Positions 1-11,459 of a DNA stretch of 64,000 bases are shown here, piece by piece. Position 1 is the stretch's first letter. Each line of letters opens with the position of its first letter. Source of the DNA: Hirsutella rhossiliensis (lineage: Eukaryota; Ascomycota; Sordariomycetes; Hypocreales; Ophiocordycipitaceae); assembly GCF_020360975.1 (NCBI RefSeq), contig NW_025408679.1, positions 682,001 to 746,000 of the forward strand, written 5' to 3'. The position numbers and the translations under genes were made by a program. A model generated the notes under the pieces. The model was not told where the DNA came from, did not search any database, and was given only the letters and a program-made list of their open reading frames with translations.

Positions 1-2505
1 GGTTCCGCTGCGGCAGAGCATTACCTACGCCAACGTCGCCATATCCCTCATCGACGAAAATGGCCAGAGCTACATTTACGGATACGTTCCTATCGTCGTG
101 GCCAAGTGTGGCGTTTTTCTCAAGGAGAAAGGTTCGTGGGAGCAGTCCCCTCCCGCTCGCGTCTTTTATTAATCGGCGTTGCAGCTACTGGAATCGAGGG
201 CATTTTCCGGTTGAGCGGTTCTGAGAAGCGCATCAAGGAGCTCAAGCACATCTTTGACTCTCCCGACCGCTACGGCAAGGGGCTCGTCTGGGACGGCTAT
301 ACTGTTCACGATGCGGCCAACGTCCTCCGCCGATATCTCAATGACCTCCCAGAGCCCGTCGTGCCCCTGGATCTGTACGAAAAGTTCCGCGATCCGTTGC
401 GTGGGGCAACCAAGCAGGCCGTTGGGGATGCTGAAGGCCCCCAGTTCGTGGACAACTTTGACGAGAAGGCCGCCATCGAAAAGTACCAAAAGCTCATCAC
501 GGAGCTGCCCCCGCTTAACAGGCAGCTTCTCCTCTACATCCTCGATCTCCTCGCCGTCTTTGCCGCCAAGTCGGATGAGAACCGCATGAATTCGCAGAAC
601 CTGGCGGCCATTTTCCAGCCTGGCATGCTGTCCCATCCCACGCACGCCATGGCGCCCGAGGAGTATAGACTGAACCAATGTGTTCTCATCTTCCTGATTG
701 AAAACCAGGACCACTTCCTCATTGGCATGCAAGGCACAGCCGCCGACGAAAAGACCATGAAGGAGGTGGCCTCGGGCACCCCGACAGGACCCTTGACTCC
801 CAACCCCAATAGGACCTCGGGCCTCGACAGGTCGTCATCCAACGCCAGCGCAGGTGCCACGAGCGTTCGGCGCGATGGCAAGGTTCGCAGGAATAGATCT
901 GTTTCTTCGCGCCACTCCCGGCAGGAGGGCAACGCAACGCCAAGCAGTCCCTCGCTGGCGACAACCCCCACGGGCGGTCTAGGTAGGAGCAACACCGTCC
1001 CGTCCAAAAAGTCGCCCGCTCTGGCCGGAGCCAAGTTCAAGAGAAACGATGGCCCTGGTCACCAATCGCCCGGCTACCTCGAGCCCATGACCCCTGTTCG
1101 CCCAGCGCAGCGCGCGAATCACTCCCAGCGGTCGAGCCCGACGCCCGCCACTCTTGGTGCTGCAAGCCTTCCACTCGCCCTTGGCTCGGCGTCTGGGCTG
1201 AGTCAAGAGAGGCTTCTGGAGGTGCCCCAGGAAACATCGACTCCGCAAGGAAAGGAGCGGAATCTGCAGAGCTTGTTCCAGCGATCGCCTGGGGAAGGCG
1301 GCGAGAGGAGGCAGCCGAACAAGCTCAAGAAGAAGCGGATATCAGGCATGAACATTAGCGCCCAAAGCTCCAGCGCCTCGTTGGTTCACTCAAATGCCGT
1401 GTCCCCGGCGGTCGAGGCGGCGAACCCGATGGAAACGATGCAGCCCATTCCGGAACCCGTTTCGCTGCCGGCGCCAGATGCACCCTCGCAGCTTGCCACG
1501 GAACCCTCGCCTTCCACTTCACAGGCTACCGCCGCGGCGCTAGCCGTGCAACGGGGCCATGCATATCCCTCGCCGACTGTACCAGAGATGGAAGCAGTGC
1601 AGAACTCTCTTGCAGCTCAGCAGGCAGGCGAGAGATCATCTGATCACACTCCCCGCGCATCTTACGTTCCGGCCAACAGCAATCTGCACCCCGACAATCT
1701 GTTGCGTGGGAAGAAGTCTCCGCCAACGTCCGTCCACTCGTCGTTCAACGAGGGATCAGACCTGGACCAATCGACGGATGATATGCCGGCGCCGTTGTCC
1801 GAAAACTCAGAAAGAGAAAAGAAGAAGCGCTGGAGACTATCGAGAAGCAGAAAGGAAGACAACGGCTCCACGAGTTCTTTGGCGACGCCCCCGCACCTCA
1901 ACATCGGCACCAACGATAATGCAGAGATCAGCACCACGTCTATAGGCAGCGGCGTCAGCAAGCCACGCAACAGCGTTACGAATGAGGGCTCAGAGCCCAC
2001 GACCTTGGCCAGCGTGGAAGGCCAGACGAGCCAGGAGGGGGGAAGGGACAACGGCAAAGACGACGCCAAGGGGCCGATAGGCTGGATCAGAAACAAATAT
2101 CGCGAAGCCAAAGAAAGCGCTGAGCAGAGACGGAACAAGTCGCCACCCGCGGACCGCCAGGCACTCGGTGCCGCCTTTCTCTCACGTGGGAGGAGCCTGG
2201 ATCTGAAATGCGACAGGGTCGACGAGAGGCAGCCGGAGAGGGAGGCCATTGCCGAGAAAGAGGTCCATGAGCCGCCGGCTCTGAAGGAGGCCACGCTCAG
2301 GACCCCTGTGGCAGCTGCTGCGGCGGCATCGTCAGGAGCACACGCCGAGACCCAGAAGCATATTGCAGTGGACGCGTCAAAGGAAGCTTCCACGGAGGCG
2401 TCAGAAGAGCCCCGAGCTGAGCCGCCGCCTGCAGCTCAACCCGAACCAGCCCCCGCGACCATGACGGAGGCTCAAGCCCCTACCGAACCGCCCAGGAACG
2501 AGTAA
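1..2505 (+). CDS. RhoGAP-domain protein (Sac7-like), 5' end missing
   Basis: A Rho GTPase-activating protein, partial at the window edge. Exons <1-131 and 185-2505; the 53-bp intron 132-184 (GT..CAG) joins ..LKEK to ATGIEG in frame. The RhoGAP signature GIEGIFRLSGS contains the arginine finger and is followed by the usual helices, with DLPEPVVPL and a NSQNLAAIFQPGML segment. This fold stimulates GTP hydrolysis by Rho-type GTPases at the cell cortex. After the domain (about 240 residues into the visible part) come roughly 570 residues of low-complexity Ser/Pro/Ala/Gln sequence with basic KLKKKR patches and no recognised domain. That layout resembles fungal Sac7/Bag7-type GAPs acting on Rho1 and cell-wall integrity; the target is inferred, not seen. 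The family is secure, the exact orthologue less so. Confidence 0.85.
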   Translation, partial: GSAAAEHYLRQRRHIPHRRKWPELHLRIRSYRRGQVWRFSQGERFVGAVPSRSRLLLIGVAATGIEGIFRLSGSEKRIKELKHIFDSPDRYGKGLVWDGYTVHDAANVLRRYLNDLPEPVVPLDLYEKFRDPLRGATKQAVGDAEGPQFVDNFDEKAAIEKYQKLITELPPLNRQLLLYILDLLAVFAAKSDENRMNSQNLAAIFQPGMLSHPTHAMAPEEYRLNQCVLIFLIENQDHFLIGMQGTAADEKTMKEVASGTPTGPLTPNPNRTSGLDRSSSNASAGATSVRRDGKVRRNRSVSSRHSRQEGNATPSSPSLATTPTGGLGRSNTVPSKKSPALAGAKFKRNDGPGHQSPGYLEPMTPVRPAQRANHSQRSSPTPATLGAASLPLALGSASGLSQERLLEVPQETSTPQGKERNLQSLFQRSPGEGGERRQPNKLKKKRISGMNISAQSSSASLVHSNAVSPAVEAANPMETMQPIPEPVSLPAPDAPSQLATEPSPSTSQATAAALAVQRGHAYPSPTVPEMEAVQNSLAAQQAGERSSDHTPRASYVPANSNLHPDNLLRGKKSPPTSVHSSFNEGSDLDQSTDDMPAPLSENSEREKKKRWRLSRSRKEDNGSTSSLATPPHLNIGTNDNAEISTTSIGSGVSKPRNSVTNEGSEPTTLASVEGQTSQEGGRDNGKDDAKGPIGWIRNKYREAKESAEQRRNKSPPADRQALGAAFLSRGRSLDLKCDRVDERQPEREAIAEKEVHEPPALKEATLRTPVAAAAAASSGAHAETQKHIAVDASKEASTEASEEPRAEPPPAAQPEPAPATMTEAQAPTEPPRNE

Positions 2506-3199
2506 AACCTCGGCTGGGGAACTGGGGCTTGAAATCTGGAGCCCGGAGCCGGTCAAGGCTTGATCTCTACGCGTTGCCGAATTCGATGATTTCCGAGGCA
2601 TCAGCGCTTGTTTCTTCCATCGCCACAGAGCGAGCAGACCATCCCGGTAGGCGTTTAGTGCGCAACGCGTTTTGGTTGGTTGGTTTTTGGCGATACCGCG
2701 ATGGGGTACCCATCTTCCCGGTTTCCTCCGTTTGTGTTTTACCACGGCGGAGACTGGCATCGGGGGTTTCGGTTTGCTCTTATCTAATTACCTTTCCGAG
2801 CGTTCGGTGACGTCGCGTACGCGCCTCGCATCACACGCGACTTGTTTATCCCTTGTCCTCTAAAAGAGGGCAGGGATGGAGACGAGGGAGACATGGCAAT
2901 CGGACGGATCGGATGATGTGTTCATGTAATGTACGGAAGCTAAAGAGATGATACAAAATCTGTCTCGTACAGTTTGTCGTAGCTGTCTCGTGTGCAACGA
3001 GGACGAATCAACGTCTTGGGGAGGTGCTCCACCAATGTCAGAAAAGGAGGGTCGCCTCTGCATTTAGTTGGAGAAACACGACTTCCCTTGATGCTCCATC
3101 CATCAACATGCCGTGTCGGGTTACGCGGTGTGCCTCTCGAGTAGAGGTAGTACAATGCGCACGACAGCGGCCGAGGACGGGCGTGGGCGCCGTGCGAGC
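2506..3199. other. Intergenic, convergent 3' regions
   Basis: Gap of 694 bp between the stop codons of the RhoGAP gene and GPI10. It probably holds the two 3' UTRs and terminators. No open frame resembling a known family and no repeat was seen. Confidence 0.6.
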
Positions 3200-5195
3200 C
3201 TAGGCTCCAACCTTGTTGGGCGGCGGCGCGTCGTCGTAGACGCCCGTGTCCCAGACAAGCAACCTGCCGGCGCGGCGCCAGTCGTCGCTGAAGAGGCCAT
3301 TGAAGCCTGCCCAGACCTTGTCGAGGCGGCCGAGGCCGAGGGCGGCGGCCTCGTCGGTGGCGAGGAAGCGGCGCAGCCAGGGCTCGATGCCCTCAAAGCC
3401 GACAATGTAGCGGGGGGCGCGCAGGCCGCCGGGGCGGAAGAGCTCGGTGCGGAGGAAGCGCAGGGGGTCGTCGTAGAAGCGGTCGGCCTCGTCGCGGTAG
3501 GCGGCGCGCTCGGGGGAGCCGGGTTCGGTATGCAGGGGCGGCTCGCAGGACAGGGCGTAGGCGTCGAGGCCCTGGTGGACGAGGTGGGAGCGCCAGGGGG
3601 TGGAGTGGCAGGGGGTGAGGAAGAGGGCGAAGAGCTCGTCTGGGGCAGATGGCGAGCCGTGGGCGAGTCGGACAGAGGCCGGGTGGATGTGCTCGTACTG
3701 GCGGCGGAGATGGGACAGGACGGTCAAAGGTGCGGCCTGGTGGAAGAAGGAGAGGTAGCCGGCGAGGCAGAGGTTGACGGCGAGGGCGGCGAGGAGATAG
3801 GACTTGTTGCGAAGCCGGGGGCGAGGCCTGGCGGACTTTGAGGACGGCGAGGGGGCAGACGTGAAGAAGGAGGCGACCCGAGGCGCGGCGAGGATGTTGA
3901 GGGCCGGGAGGAGGGGGTAGATGAAGCGGACTTCCTTGTGGGAGATGAGGGAGAGGGCCCCGACGGTGGTGAGGACGGTGTAGGACAGAGTCTTGAGCGT
4001 GTTTTCCTTGGCGGCGGACGAAGCCACGGGCTTAACGAGGCCCCAGAGGGCAAAGGGGAGGCTGGTGGTGCAGAGGAGGGGGATGCCCTGGAGGAGGTAG
4101 TAGTGCCAGGGGTTGCGGCCGTAGAAGACGGCGAGGGACTTTGAAATATTGAAATTGAGCCAGTTGAGCGGGGGAAAGGTCCAGAAGCCAAAGTACAGAC
4201 GATCCGACACGAGTGAGAGGGCGGCGACGAGGCCGCCGCAAAGCGCCGCGTCCCTGAAGAGGGCAACGATGCAAGGCCGGGTCAGGGGGGAGAGGCCGCG
4301 AAGAGACAGCCTCGTCAGGGTGAGGCCGACGACGGTGGCCCAGATGAGGACGTTGGTGGGCCGGAGAACAACGGCGAGGGCGGCCAGACAGAGGGAGGCG
4401 CGCAGGCGCCACGGGTGGGTGAGCGGCTTGGGCGGCTTGGGCTTATCCTTTGCCGGGGCGGGCGCGGCGGGGGCGAGGAGGTTCCAGGGCCAGTAGTATA
4501 GGGCCATGGCGGTGAGGGTTGTCTCGAGGGAGTTTGAAAAGGTGCGCGTCGAGACATACCACTGCCAGGGGCTGAGGAGTTGGAGGAACAGCTGGGGGAA
4601 GAGGTTAGTCCCTCACCATCCTCGGTTGCTGTTTCTGGGGAAAGGAGAGAGGCGGGCACACCACAAAGAAGGAATAGTTGGTATCTGCGCCGTAGATGTC
4701 GACGGCGAGCCGCCAGGTGTACCAGTCGCCCAGGGCAGCGATGAGGGCCTGCAGTGCCTTGGGCGCGGCCATGATGACGGCGGTGCGCAGGGCGTGGCCG
4801 GCGGGCAGCCAGGAGGAGAGATTGTCTGCGAGCAGGTAGGCGAGGGAGAAGAGAGCCGGGTGAAGCGAGGACCTCAGCTGGCGATGCCACTCCTGAACTC
4901 GAGGTCAGCATTGCGGCGGGGTTTGGAAAAGGGGATGGATGGATGGCGGGGAGAGACTCACCCAGGTGAGCCATGCGCGGCTTTGCGGCCCAAAGGCGAG
5001 GCGCCAGGCGGGTTCGAGGGCCTGGAAGTACTCATCGGGCTGGAAAAAGGTGGAAATGCACCAGGCGTTGATGAGGCGGATGACGATGATGCGGCGGAGA
5101 AAGGCTGGGCGGTTGCGCCTGTCGCGGGCGGTGGGGGAAGTTGCCGATGACAGGGATGCCGAGGAAGACGATGGGGATGGCTGGGAGGAAGCCAT
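3200..5195 (-). CDS. gpi10: GPI mannosyltransferase 3 (Gpi10/PIG-B)
   Basis: Adds the third mannose, from dolichol-phosphate mannose, to the GPI-anchor precursor on the luminal face of the ER (GT22 family, GT-C fold). Three exons on the minus strand: 5195-4962, 4892-4662, 4591-3200, both introns phase 0 (4961-4893, 4661-4592). The protein is about 618 residues. Residues 52-64, QPDEYFQALEPAW, match the family's first-loop motif with the catalytic Asp-Glu pair. Later VLRPTNVLIW and SHKEVRFIYPLLPAL are characteristic of this family. Many hydrophobic segments agree with a polytopic ER protein. The ATG at 5195 is followed by a Ser-rich cytosolic tail before the first membrane segment. ALG9, ALG12 and SMP3 are paralogues; the HKEVRFIYPL block and length favour Gpi10. 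Confidence 0.9.
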
Positions 5196-5580
5196 GGCGG
5201 GCCGTCAACACGACAGGGTGCCTTGTTTGCTGCTGGATGCCGCCGCCGAGACGGAGGAGAGTGGTGCTCCTCAGGGTCTGGTGGACGGGCTCGAGGGACA
5301 GGCCATTGAGACGGGCGTGTGACTTATGCCGGGACTAGGTCCGGTGATGAGTTTGTCTGGGGCTCCGAGGGCGACGATGCACCGGGTGGTGATGGTTGTC
5401 GTGATGAGAGGCTTGTCGTGATGGGACGCCCTTCGGGGATTGAGCTCGAGATGATGCTCAGCCGAAGCTGCTGCTGATTGGCCGGCGGGAGCATGCAAGC
5501 ACGCACTGGACAGTAATTCCAGTGCCCCGTTTCGCCAGCGAGGTCTGATTACGTAATGTTCCCTTTTGGGGGCCGGCGCT

Positions 5581-5644
5581 GGCCGGTCAAGCCGGTGTCG
5601 GCACCGACGGCCGGTCAAGCCGGTGTCGGCACCGACGGCCGGTC
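5581..5644. repeat. 28-bp tandem repeat, 2.3 copies
   Basis: The unit beginning GGCCGGTCAAGCCGGTGTCG occurs at 5581-5608 and again identically at 5609-5636, then an 8-base partial copy follows. It includes the inner palindrome-like GGTGTCGGCACC. It lies in the gpi10/OAT intergenic region. Confidence 0.9.
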
Positions 5645-6842
5645 TCACCGACGGTTTTTTAAATTTTCAAGGCCCCGCCGAGCCGCGCCGACACTTGGCC
5701 CGGGTGCATGCCGCGGCTTTGGCTGTGCAGGCTTGGAAGATACGGCCTGCCCGCGTCGAGCTCGCCGTCTCGACGACGACGGGGGAAACACGAGCAGACC
5801 CGTGAGCTGCGCGGGCTGCACTGCGACGGCGCCGGGTGGCGTTGCATCCCGCGCTCCAGCAGGCACGCGCACAGGCGACGAGGGCCGGCGCTATCAAAAG
5901 GGAAAACGTCTTATCAATGCGGTGCGACGCGGATCGCCAGATGGCATCTCTACGGTACAGGGGACTGTACGTAATGGCCTGGCTGCCATTGGCGGGCTGT
6001 CATGTGGCCGCCGCGCAGGGGTGGGCGCCGGTCCCTGTACCGTACCGTGCAAGTTGCTGCCCTCTCCCCTCCCCCCTTCCCCCCGGTCTGCCGGCCGCTC
6101 GGGAGTCGTCGTCGTCGTCGCTCTGCTGCGCTTGGTCGGGCACCTGCTGGAATAGGCACTCCGCATTTACAGTATACTGTACCGAGTAAGCTGTGACGCA
6201 TCTCCTACATGTCCGAGGCTTGGCGTGCAAAACGGCATCCAACAGGGCCAAGCGAGATGGTACATGGCGGGTACCGTGCGTGACCACGCCACGTGAGCAA
6301 ATGCAACCCCCATCCCGTTCTTCGGGGGCGCCTGGCCGACGGCTGGCCTCGGCTTCAGCGGGTGCAACATCCGTACATCTACATGCCGGGTAGTTACCCA
6401 AGGTGGATAGTAAGTCACCACTGGAGCAGGCAACAAAGAGCTCGCTCGATTGCACCGAGAAAACTCGAAACTCGGAAAACGCCTGGCACGCCGAGCGCAA
6501 CGGTGCGGTGTGCGAGGGCCAAGCAAGGGGGGCAGGTGTTTGGTGGTGACACGGCGGCGGTTCGTCTGCATCGCCAATCAGGCACCCGCGCAGACATGCT
6601 TTGTACATGGCAAACGAGAAACGAGACACAGAGGCCGTCGACGATTGAAGCTCCATGCCTGCCACGGTGGGTATCCGTACATACTACATACTACATACTG
6701 CATGCACACATGCACACATGCACATTGCCCTCCGGCCGACCAACAGCCAGCACCGAAAGGCCGCCCCGGTCTCGCCGTCCACTTGCACTTAGGGGTATAG
6801 CGGCGCTCCGCCTCCGTCTCTGTCTCGGTCTCGGCCCCAGAG

Positions 6843-6849
6843 TATAAAT
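6843..6849 (+). promoter_or_regulatory. Candidate TATA element of OAT
   Basis: TATAAAT lies 265 bp upstream of the OAT start codon and is followed by a long C/T-rich tract typical of highly expressed fungal promoters. The assignment rests on motif and position only. Confidence 0.35.
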
Positions 6850-7113
6850 GGCAACGGGGACCGAGTCCTAGGCCCCCCTCCCTTTCCCACCTCACAACCC
6901 CCCTCATTCTGCCTCTCCCCTCCCGCTCCCCTCCCGCTCCCCTCCTCCCCACAGACACGCATCCTGCCTCCCCAAACGTTCCCTCTTCTCAACCACGACT
7001 GTTCCAGACGCAGAAGCGACTTCAATCTTTGCCATCCGAGACAAGCACACCACATTGACGGACCACCACCGCCGCCCCCCTCGCCGTCGCCAAGAACCCT
7101 CGACGAGAGCACA

Positions 7114-8576
7114 ATGGCTCCCCACGCCAACGACGTCGCCGCCCGCTCCGCCGGCACCGGCTCCGGCACCGCCCCCTCGCGCCTCCACGCCGCGTCGACG
7201 GCCGCCGCCATCGCCTCCGAGGCGGAGCACGCCGCCCACAACTACCACCCGCTGCCCGTCGTCTTCGCAGAGGCAAAGGGCGTCGACGTCTGGGACCCCG
7301 AGGGCCGCCACTACCTCGACTTCCTCTCCGCCTACAGCGCCGTCAACCAGGGCCACTGCCACCCGGAGCTCGTCAAGGCCCTCGTCGACCAGGCCGGCCG
7401 CCTGACCCTCAGCTCCCGCGCCTTCCACAATGACGTCTTCCCCAAGTGGGCCGAGAAGATCCGTCAAGTCTTTGGCTACGAAATGGTCCTGCCCATGAAC
7501 ACGGGCGTCGAGGCCGTCGAGACGGCCGTCAAGATTGCCCGCAAGTGGGCCTACAAGGTCAAGGGCGTCGAGCAGGACAAGGCCCTCGTCTTGTGCGTTG
7601 CCGACAACTTTCACGGCCGATCGGTAGGCCCTCGTCTCCCTCGCCGCCCCGGCCGATCCGAGCTGACCCGGTGCTAGATGACGGCCATCACCCTCTCGAC
7701 GGACCCCGAGTCCAAGGAAAACTACGGCCCCTATGTGCCAAACATTGGCGCCTCCAGCCCCTCGACCGGCAAGCCAATCCGCTTCAACAACGTCGCCGAC
7801 CTCGAGGAAGTGCTCGAGGCCCACGGCAAAGACACGGCCGCCTTCCTCGTCGAGCCCATCCAGGGCGAGGCCGGCGTCGTTGTCCCTGACGACGACTACC
7901 TCGCCAAGGTCCACGCCCTCTGCAAGAAGCACAAGGTGCTGCTCATCTGCGACGAGGTCCAGACGGGCATTGGCCGCACCGGCCGCATGCTGTGCTCGGA
8001 GTGGTCCGGCATCAAGCCCGACGTGGTGACGCTGGGCAAGGCCATCTCGGGCGGCATGTACCCCGTCAGCGCCGTCATGAGCAGCAAGGAGGTGATGCTG
8101 GTGGTCGAGCCCGGCACCCACGGCTCCACCTACGGCGGGAACCCGCTCGGCTGCGCCGTGTCCATCCGCGCCCTGGAGCTGATTGAGGAGGAGAACATGA
8201 TTGGCAATGCCGAGCGCCTGGGCAACATGTTCCGCGATGGCCTTGCGGCGCTCAAGAGCCCCGTCATCAAGGCGATTCGAGGCAAGGGCCTGCTCAACGC
8301 CATGGTCATTGACGAGTCGGCCACCTCGGGCCGGACGGCGTGGGACCTGTGCTTGCTGCTGAAGAAGAAGGGTCTACTGGTGAGTCGAATGCCATGCCTC
8401 GCTTTGGCCTCATGCTGACGCCTGCCTCGCCATCGCAGGCCAAGCCCACGCACGGAGACATCATCCGGTTCGCCCCTCCGCTGGTCATCACGGAGACGGA
8501 GCTGAGGAAGGGCCTCAACATCATCGCCGAGGCCATCAAGGAGCTGCCCACTGCCGAAAAGGCCGCCGGCCACTGA
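7114..8576 (+). CDS. Ornithine aminotransferase
   Basis: Transfers the delta-amino group of L-ornithine to 2-oxoglutarate, giving glutamate-5-semialdehyde, in arginine catabolism (Car2 in yeast). Exons 7114-7623, 7678-8379 and 8439-8576; introns of 54 and 59 bp, both phase 0. The 449-residue product is a class-III PLP transaminase. [12 protein letters not shown] is near residue 130, the PLP-contacting [11 protein letters not shown] starts at Asp262, and the Schiff-base lysine is Lys291 in [22 protein letters not shown] is also typical of OAT. The N-terminal 40 residues are Ala/Ser-rich; yeast Car2 is cytosolic, and no strong mitochondrial presequence is evident here. The start has good context (CACAATGG). 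No arginine-pathway neighbour is present. The GABA transaminase at 40-42 kb is a distant paralogue. Confidence 0.95.
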
Positions 8577-8841
8577 CGCGGGAGTAGATAGCCGGCGTGT
8601 TTTTCATTGTCTGGACACACGTGAGCGCACGTGAGCGCAAGCTCCGGGATGTCATGATGAACGATAGTCTTTGTTCACACCATGGTTTTCGTCGCAACAC
8701 AGATACCCCTGGGATTATGGGCTGGTCGGCCTCATGTGCTGCCGGAATTTTGTTTTGTTTTTTTGTTTCCATCGCCATGAGCGGAGTCGAGTAGCTTTCT
8801 TTTTCAACATCTTGGGTGGCATGGGGCTCTCGAGGCATACA

Positions 8842-8962
8842 GAGCATTCTGCACAGGAGGGCACACGGCATCTGCACGGGAAGACACACGGCATCTGCAA
8901 AGAGGGAACGCGGCATCTGCACGCGAGGGCACACGGTATCTGCACAGGAGGGCGAAAGGGAG
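8842..8962. repeat. Degenerate tandem repeat, about 5 copies
   Basis: The core CATCTGCA, within the longer GGCACACGGCATCTGCAC, recurs near 8869, 8892, 8913 and 8937, with a weaker copy near 8844. The spacing is 21-24 bp and the linkers are GA-rich. It lies about 270 bp downstream of the OAT stop. Confidence 0.8.
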
Positions 8963-9968
8963 AGCTGCGGGCTCGTCTACCGGGCGTGCGCGTCGGGATC
9001 GACATGTGCTGCTTGGCCTTGTGCCTCTTTCGTCGCAATAGGCAGTGAGGCAATGAGAATGTTATTTTGGGTATCCTTGTTGCGTATATGGCGAGCCGGG
9101 AAAGGAGTTTTTGCCTCGCGTAGTGTTTGATTGATGAGGTGGCCTCGATGAGCATGTCCAACATTCATATTGACTGTTCCGGACCCACGAAAGATTCCCG
9201 TCACTGGGTGGCAAGACGATAATGGCCAGATACGACATGTTGGCGTCATGATGGTCGGCAGTCGCGTGCTAGGGTGTCACACGACCTTTTTAGGTTCCGA
9301 CCGAGTTGACGGGAAAAGAGTGGTGATCCGTGCCCGTCCGATCCAGACTCGTCGCTTCGTATGGACGATTTCCAACGTCCAAATAGGAGCGAGCATCTCG
9401 AGCAAGACGTCACCGTTGTTTCCTACGGGGGCTCAGAGCCGCAAAGGTAGGGAGGGTTGGTTAGATGGCGCCATCCAGGAGACGGACACACACACGTGGT
9501 GAAGCTAAGCAAAGGAGCTAAGACTGGCTTTGTTGTGCCGGTCTGTCTCGAATTGCCCTGCCCGTCTGCCGAGACGGAGAAGGGGGTAAGGGGGGGGGGG
9601 GACCAGATGATGGGAGCAGCGGCGCTTGTCATGTCAGCAGCAGTAGGAGGCGACGGAGGCGTCATCTGGTGGTATATGTCAGGACGCGGACGACGCTGCT
9701 GCCGGTGGGGGACGTGGTTGGGGCGGCTGGTATCCTCGGGAACGGCCCCGATGAAAAGAGCAGAGGATGACTGCTGCCCTGTGAGGAAAGCATGCGCCTT
9801 GCACGGGGTCGCGGACCACGTGCCAGGCCAAGGCTTCCCTAGATGCGGAGTGTCATATCGCTAGCGGGTGCCAACAAGCAGCGCGGGGAGAAGGGGGGTT
9901 CCTGTTTTTGTCAACAACAGGGGTGGCGCAAAACAGAGTGAGTGTAGATTGTTGGGGCGGGGCGGGAG

Positions 9969-10011
9969 AGGCGAGGCGAGGCGAGGCGAGGCGAGGCGAG
10001 GCGAGGCGAGG
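9969..10011. repeat. GCGAG pentanucleotide array
   Basis: Eight exact copies of GCGAG (9971-10010) with a partial copy on each side. Five-base units are characteristic of slippage-prone minisatellites, and there is no coding frame around it. Confidence 0.9.
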
Positions 10012-10142
10012 AAGAGAGGGGAGAGGAGGACGAGGAGGAGGCGGCGGAGGCGGAATGGTGTAGAAGTGAGGAGAGAAGAGGGGAACAAGACGTGGGCGTT
10101 GGTGTTGAAAGCCAAATCAAGCCATCCCACGTATCCAGCCAG

Positions 10143-10150
10143 GCACACAC

Positions 10151-10196
<46 letters not shown>

Positions 10197-10286
10197 TACA
10201 CATACAGTAACTTACACACAAACACATGCACGCACACACTCATAGCCGACATGTGCGTGTGTGCGTGTGTATGTGTGTGTGTGTGC
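10143..10286. repeat. Opposed AC and GT microsatellites
   Basis: An AC dinucleotide run (about 19 units, 10152-10189) is followed after about 60 bp by an interrupted GT run (10252-10286). The two are complementary and could pair as a hairpin. Each could also adopt left-handed DNA. Confidence 0.85.
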
Positions 10287-11459
10287 ACGCTCCGGGCGTG
10301 TTAGGCTTCCCCCCCCGTACTGCACTGTAGCCCGCATGCATGCCGCCGCCCGAGGGAAAAGGCCCCGCGGTTGGCCAATGGACACGGCAGGCGGATGCAT
10401 GTGCAGCTGGCTACCAAAGTGTAGAAACACCACCACCCCCAAGGGATGGATCAAGGTTGGTTGGCTGGCTGGCTGGCTGGCGTTTGTTGATTGCCGGGGC
10501 AGAGAAGCTTCTTTTCTTCCGGGACAAAAGTGTAAAAAGGGCCCAACAAGGGTCGCGCCAGACGAGGCCCGCCCGTATCGCGAAAGAACGTGCACTGCTT
10601 GCGCCATGAGGCGCGATCTTGCCTCGGAAAGAAAGGGCCAAGAAAGCAAGAGTCACTCGGCAAAGACGAATGGATGGATGATGGCGAGATGCGGGCAAGG
10701 ATGGGCGGATGATGCTGCAACGACAGCCGCGTGCCTTTTTTCCCTTCTTCTTCTTCTTTTCCTGCTGCCTGGTCGAGTACTGTAGAGTACATACAGTAAG
10801 TACCTAACAGTAGTTACCGAAAAGCAGCGGCTGTGTACGGCGTCAAACAACAAGGGAAAAAGGGAGGCATTAATCAGAATCGACAGATTTCCCCTCCATC
10901 TTGCCATTCCCCGCTGGCTCGGCCCCGCTCTCTGTCTTTCTGGGCCTCGTTCATGCGCCCGTGTCGAGCAAGTCCTTCTGGGTGCCGGACGGACGACAAA
11001 GAGAGCCATCATCTGCTTCTTCATCGCGCGCGCCCGTTATCGCAGCCGGTGGAGTCATCGATGGCGACAGCAGGAAGAAGAAAAAGGGCGCATAACAGGG
11101 CGACTTGCAGAGTACATGGCGGCGTGCAGTCCCGCACGCGTGCCCGGCCCCGGCAGGCGCAGGTACCCCCGGCGTAGTCGATGCGCATAAAACGGCAGGC
11201 CCCGCGACTGCAGCGGGACTTGGCCGCTCCCCCGATTCCTCACGATCGGGTCGGGTCGCTGAAGCGGCCGACTGCTCTGTGGGGTAAGTACCTCGCCGGT
11301 ACAGCCTCGCCCGCCTCGCGCTGCGGCCACGGCGCTGGGTGGTGCAGCAGCACGGCTACTGTACCTCGGGGGGGAGTGGACCGCCTGTCGCTGCGCTGCA
11401 TCACCCCCCCCCCAAAAGTGACACCCGACAACGGTGAGTGACCAGCCCATCATCATCCA

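Larger units (their letters stand above)
5196..7113. other. Divergent promoter region of gpi10 and OAT
   Basis: About 1.9 kb between two divergent start codons. It holds a GC-rich 28-bp tandem repeat (5581-5644), a short GTC triplet run near 6105, CATACTA and ACACATGC microrepeats near 6680-6725, a CCAAT at 6574, a TATAAAT at 6843, and a C-rich pyrimidine tract from about 6870 to the OAT start. The open frames here are on both strands, overlap one another and match no family I know. Confidence 0.6.

Noticed and set aside
8842..8962. CRISPR-like repeat array
   Set aside because: Copies are degenerate and spaced 21-24 bp without unique spacers, in a eukaryotic genome; an ordinary minisatellite.
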